This document shows positions 60,609 through 64,000 of a stretch of 64,000 nucleotides of DNA, in pieces (within the stretch, counting starts at the first letter, position 1; each line of letters starts with the position of its first letter). This DNA is from an uncultured Collinsella sp. (GTDB lineage: Bacteria; Actinomycetota; Coriobacteriia; Coriobacteriales; Coriobacteriaceae), in NCBI GenBank assembly GCA_958407465.1, contig CATYIV010000002.1:39873-103872 (forward strand), given 5' to 3'. The notes under the pieces are model-generated. The model saw only the letters and a list, made by a program, of their open reading frames with translations, did not search any database and was not told the origin of the DNA. The position numbers were made by a program, and so were the translations under genes.

Positions 60609-61823
60609 ATGCTACAAGTTTCTAACACCTCGTTTACAACGTCGGTTTCATCAAACGCCATGGCCGTGGTGGACTATCTGTCCAAAAGCATGATGTCGGC
60701 GCTGCCGTTTATTGTCTGCGCGGCGTTGTTCCGCACCGTCGCTGTCATTATGGGCGAAGGCATGCTGGGCCTGTGGTCTGCCGATTCCGATATCTATCGC
60801 CTGTTCTACAGTTGGCTCTATAACGCCGGCTACTACTTTTTGCCCATTTATCTTGGTTGGGCGGCCGCCCGCCAGCTCGGTTGCTCGGAGCAGCTGGGCA
60901 TGATGCTGGGCGGCGTATTGATTGCACCCGATTTACTCAAGCTTGTCGATGCCGCATCGACGACGGGGGCATCGATGACTTCCGTGTATGGTCTGCTTCC
61001 TGCGCCGGTCAACGATTACACGACGACTGTTATTCCGGTTCTCATTTCGATGCCCGTGCTATGGCGAGTGGAGTGTTTCTTTAAGCGCGTTATCCCTAAG
61101 GCCGTGGCGTTTTCGTTTGTTCCGTTTGCGACCATGCTCGTCATGGTTCCGGTTTCGCTGTGTATTACGGCACCGGCGGGCAGCTATCTGGGCATGCTGT
61201 TGGGCCAGCTTATGTTTATGCTTGGCAATTCCGGTGGCATCGTGTCGCTGCTCACGCTCATGGGGCTTGCCGCGGGCTGGGAGTTCCTAAAGATAGCGGG
61301 CGTCAGCAACGTCGTTCTATCGCTTGCGTACGCGCAGTTTATGAGTGTGGGAACGGATTCGTGCATCCTGATTGCCGCGACGATGGCGACGTTCGCCGTT
61401 TGGGGCATGCCTTTTGGCGCGTCGCTCCGCGTTGCGGATAAGGACGAGAAGGCGCTCATGCTGGGCTACTCAATCTCGGGTGTTCTTGGCGGCGTAAGCG
61501 AGCCGGCGCTGTACGGTTGCGGCTTTAAATATGGCAGGTGCCTGACGTGCATGGCCATTGGCGGCGCCGTCGGAGGCCTTGTTGCGGCCGTGGGCCACGT
61601 TACGGCCTATACCATCGGCATGACGAATGTCCTTATGGTCATTGGCTTTGCCACGGGCGGCATCTCGAACCTGCTGTGGTGCTGCGCTGCCGGCGGTGTG
61701 GCATTTGCGGTGTCTGCGGCGCTGAGCTACTGCTTTGGCGTGGTGCCGGCGAAGGGACAGACGACGGGGGACGGAGCCGATTCACCCGAAACCTCGAAGA
61801 GCGTGGCCGAAGTAAGCGCGTAA
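60609..61823 (+). CDS. Orphan PTS EIIC, beta-glucoside-like
   Basis: A 404-residue membrane protein with about 10 helices. The EIIC signature GVLGGVSEPALYGCGFKYGR marks the glucose/beta-glucoside superfamily. Neither an EIIB domain with its phospho-Cys nor an EIIA domain is attached, and no neighbour encodes them. ATG 60609 is chosen (AAAGG 7 bases away); the in-frame ATG 60585 is nearly as good. Either it borrows other EII parts or it has another role. Confidence 0.75.
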   Translation: MLQVSNTSFTTSVSSNAMAVVDYLSKSMMSALPFIVCAALFRTVAVIMGEGMLGLWSADSDIYRLFYSWLYNAGYYFLPIYLGWAAARQLGCSEQLGMMLGGVLIAPDLLKLVDAASTTGASMTSVYGLLPAPVNDYTTTVIPVLISMPVLWRVECFFKRVIPKAVAFSFVPFATMLVMVPVSLCITAPAGSYLGMLLGQLMFMLGNSGGIVSLLTLMGLAAGWEFLKIAGVSNVVLSLAYAQFMSVGTDSCILIAATMATFAVWGMPFGASLRVADKDEKALMLGYSISGVLGGVSEPALYGCGFKYGRCLTCMAIGGAVGGLVAAVGHVTAYTIGMTNVLMVIGFATGGISNLLWCCAAGGVAFAVSAALSYCFGVVPAKGQTTGDGADSPETSKSVAEVSA

Positions 61824-61861
61824 ACCTGTGCGACACAAGGACGATTCCTTTGCCATATTCC

Positions 61862-61895
61862 AAGGCCGTGGCCCGTGTGGGTTGCGGCCTTTTTT
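61862..61895 (+). terminator. EIIC terminator
   Basis: AAGGCCG (61862-61868) pairs with CGGCCTT (61885-61891), with CCC/GGG inside, then TTTTT. Confidence 0.85.
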
Positions 61896-61974
61896 GTATC
61901 TGGGGGACAAAGTGGCTACACTACAATCCGTTTGAGCAATAGATATATAGGTAGTACCGTGGGGGCGGATGTAG

Positions 61975-63129
61975 ATGGTCGAGTGGATTGTTAAGCGTGC
62001 GCAGGGCGACCGTGCGCGCGTGGGCACGTTGACGGGCGTGGTGTGTATTCTCGCCAATGTGGCACTATGCGCTGCGAAGGGCGTAATTGGCGTGCTGTCG
62101 GGATCGGTTTCGATTGTGGCGGATGCCATGAACAACCTGTCCGATGCCAGCTCGAATATCGTGAGCGTGCTGGGCTTTAAGCTGGCGAGCAAGCCGGCCG
62201 ACCCCGAGCATCCTTACGGCCACGGTCGCTACGAGTATCTCTCGGGTTTGGTCGTGGCGGCGCTCGTGCTGCTTATTGGCATCGAACTGGTGAAGTCCTC
62301 GGTGGAGCGTATTGTCAACCCGGAGCCTGTCGAGTTCTCGCTTGCCCTGGTGGCAGTCCTGGCACTTTCGATGGTTGTAAAGCTGTGGATGGCGGCCCTC
62401 AACCAAAAGCTCGGCGATCGCATTGAGTCCGAGACGCTGCATGCGACCGCGCAGGATTCCAAGAACGATGTCCTTGCCACAGGCGCCGTGTTGGCGTGCG
62501 CAATTGTTTCGCAGGTGACGCACATCAATCTTGACGCATGGGTCGGCCTTGCCGTTGGCGCCTATATTGGCTGGAGCGGTTTTGAGCTCATCCAGGATAC
62601 GGTGAGCCCGCTTTTGGGCCAGTCGCCCGATCCTAAGCTGGTCAAGCACATTCGAGACAAGATCATGAGCTATCCCGGCGTTTTGGGCGTTCACGATTTG
62701 ATGGTTCACGACTACGGCCCGGGCAGGAAGTTTGCAAGTGCGCATGCCGAGATGGCGGCCGAGGACAGCCCGTTGGAAAGTCACGACACGCTCGATAACA
62801 TCGAGCAGTCGTTTAGGGACGAAGACGGCATGATCGTTACGCTTCACTACGATCCCATCGTGACCGATGACCCCAAGCTGGCGAGCATGCGCTTGCGCAT
62901 TCACGCCATGGCCCAGGAGATCGATAGCCGCCTCTCGATTCATGACCTGCGCTGCGTGCCGGGTCCTACGCACACCAACGTGATCTTTGACTGCGTGCGT
63001 CCCTCGGATCTGCAGATGAGTGCCGAAGACGTAAAGCACGCGCTGGCACAACGGGTCGAATCGGAATATCCCAAGTCGATTGCCAAGATTACGATCGACG
63101 AAGACTACGTAGGGCATACCCACGAGTAA
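61975..63129 (+). CDS. Cation diffusion facilitator, probably Mn2+ efflux
   Basis: A 384-residue CDF protein with six helices and a cytosolic domain longer than usual. The transport-site motif in helix 2 is N53-x3-D57 (DAMNNLSDASSN) and in helix 5 D-x3-D (AQDSKNDVLAT), the N-D/D-D arrangement known for MntE-type manganese exporters rather than the His-containing zinc type. Two tandem domains seem to follow. Metal choice is inferred from these residues. Confidence 0.82.
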   Translation: MVEWIVKRAQGDRARVGTLTGVVCILANVALCAAKGVIGVLSGSVSIVADAMNNLSDASSNIVSVLGFKLASKPADPEHPYGHGRYEYLSGLVVAALVLLIGIELVKSSVERIVNPEPVEFSLALVAVLALSMVVKLWMAALNQKLGDRIESETLHATAQDSKNDVLATGAVLACAIVSQVTHINLDAWVGLAVGAYIGWSGFELIQDTVSPLLGQSPDPKLVKHIRDKIMSYPGVLGVHDLMVHDYGPGRKFASAHAEMAAEDSPLESHDTLDNIEQSFRDEDGMIVTLHYDPIVTDDPKLASMRLRIHAMAQEIDSRLSIHDLRCVPGPTHTNVIFDCVRPSDLQMSAEDVKHALAQRVESEYPKSIAKITIDEDYVGHTHE

Positions 63130-63168
63130 GGCTATGCCGGCAAAGCAGGTTATGCAGAAGGGGAGAGC

Positions 63169-63795
63169 ATGAAGAAGCTGTATCTACTCCGCCACGGTCA
63201 GACGGAGTTCAACGTCAAAAAGCTGGTCCAGGGCCGCTGCGATTCACCGCTCACCGACTTAGGCCGTCAGCAAGCCGGGATGGCAGCCGCATGGCTCAAA
63301 GCCCACGGCGTCGTCCCCGACAAAGTGGTCTCATCACCTTTGGGCCGAGCCATGGACACGGCAAGTCTCGTCGCATGCGAGCTCCTCGGCCCGGACGCAG
63401 CAGTCGAGCCCTGTGAAGGCATTATCGAGCGCAGCTACGGCACCTTCGAAGAAGGCCCCCACGACGCCCTGCCCACCGACGTCTGGGATCCAGGCGAGGA
63501 CTTAATCCCATTCGGAGGAGAAGGAAGCCAGGCACTGCAAGAGCGCATGGTAGACACCCTCACCAATATCATGGGCGCCGAGGGCATCGAAACCCTCCTA
63601 GCAGTAAGCCACGGCAGCGCCAGCCGCCAATTCATCAAGGCTGCAGCCCCAGAGGGCTTCGGGCTCCCAACAAAACTCCCCAACTGCGCCATCATGATCT
63701 TCGATTTTGATGAGGCAAAGCCACAAGCAGAAGGCGAGTCAATGCAACGCAAGTTCACCCTCCAGCAAATAGTGGATCCCCAACAAAGTAATTAG
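63169..63795 (+). CDS. Histidine phosphatase (phosphoglycerate-mutase-like)
   Basis: A 208-residue enzyme with the RHG motif at residues 8-10 (LLRHGQTEFN), Arg in SSPLGRAMDTA, Glu in IIERSYGTFE and the second His in AVSHGSASR. Substrate unknown; it is probably not the glycolytic enzyme. GGGGAGA precedes the ATG. From about 63270 to the stop the codons switch to A/C-ending forms (GCA, CCA, GGA, CTA), as in the aminotransferase, and a giant hairpin follows. Confidence 0.87.
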   Translation: MKKLYLLRHGQTEFNVKKLVQGRCDSPLTDLGRQQAGMAAAWLKAHGVVPDKVVSSPLGRAMDTASLVACELLGPDAAVEPCEGIIERSYGTFEEGPHDALPTDVWDPGEDLIPFGGEGSQALQERMVDTLTNIMGAEGIETLLAVSHGSASRQFIKAAAPEGFGLPTKLPNCAIMIFDFDEAKPQAEGESMQRKFTLQQIVDPQQSN

Positions 63796-63825
63796 CTGAG
63801 CGAGCAGAGTTAAGCAGACATCACC

Positions 63826-64000
63826 GTGGCGTTCCCAGTGTGCGGCGGAGGGGGCGGGCCTGAGACATATTAAGGTTGTCGCGAGTTCCGCACGAACAGG
63901 AGAGCACTTAATGTGCTCTCCGTCGTGAGCAGGACTGTAGAGCAGCAACCTTAATATGTCTCAGGCCCGCCCCCTCCGCCGCACACTGGGAACGTGCCAC
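63826..64000 (+). repeat. Giant hairpin element, copy 3
   Basis: A 48-bp perfect inverted repeat (63831-63878 with 63946-63993) encloses the core (63879-63945). Outside it, GTGGC (63826-63830) faces GTGCCAC at the very end of the window after a 2-base slip, so the arm may continue beyond. Core apex is GAGCACTTAATGTGCTC, as in copies 1 and 2. Confidence 0.88.

Noticed and set aside
63739..63948. Small minus-strand frames across the giant hairpin cores that share a GEHIKCS-like peptide
   Set aside because: The peptide similarity follows from the conserved core DNA; starts lie in unrelated arm or gene sequence and no ribosome site is seen.

Overview
The window looks like a chromosomal segment of a high-GC Gram-positive gut actinobacterium of class Coriobacteriia, most likely Collinsella or a close relative. 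This is inferred from gene order, codon use and gene content (disA-ispD-ispF-cysS-rlmB-yacP running into the tuf/secE-nusG/rplKA/rplJL/rpoBC/str ribosomal region, a FabK-type FASII operon, AccD-AccA fusion, fused FeoA-FeoB). No similarity search was possible. No insertion sequence, prophage, rRNA or CRISPR array was seen.

Layout. 0-1.6 kb: end of a hipBA toxin-antitoxin pair and mntP under a yybP-ykoY manganese riboswitch. 1.7-7.3 kb: disA, ispD, ispF, cysS, rlmB, yacP. 7.3-8.8 kb: a HipA-like kinase fused to its own DNA-binding domain, with a perfect 22-bp inverted repeat over its promoter. 8.9-14.3 kb: tRNA-Thr, an 810-bp palindrome-rich spacer, tRNA-Tyr/Thr/Met-tuf, rpmG, tRNA-Trp, secE-nusG, rplK-rplA. 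14.3-24.4 kb, mostly minus strand: phosphoesterase plus ParB/BMP-like fusion, mscS, an ABC importer, a WYL-like regulator, asnS, PTS IIA. 24.6-33.7 kb: hydrolase, feoAB, MFS exporter, GH13 enzyme, DNA glycosylase, aminotransferase. 34-50.4 kb: rplJ-rplL, galU, rpoB-rpoC, an ECF sigma/anti-sigma pair, rpsL-rpsG-fusA-rpsJ. 50.4-60.6 kb: birA diverging from fabH-acpP-fabK-fabD-fabG-fabF-accB-fabZ-accC-accDA, a full type II fatty-acid initiation and elongation set plus acetyl-CoA carboxylase and its biotin ligase. 60.6-64 kb: an orphan PTS EIIC, a Mn-type cation efflux protein, a histidine phosphatase.

The spacers are unusually structured. The most striking family is a giant hairpin present three times (near 33.8, 46.6 and 63.9 kb, same orientation). 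Its roughly 60-nt core is nearly constant, but its long arms differ from copy to copy while staying complementary within each copy (35-48 bp perfect in two copies). Other families are 80-bp-period and 62-bp-period tandem hairpins, a TTGCGGTG hairpin, and palindromes carrying a CTGTCCC core at gene ends. Among proteins, RpoC carries an extra C-terminal domain that resembles the RNA polymerase alpha C-terminal domain. The giant hairpins and the RpoC extension are the best candidates for something undescribed.
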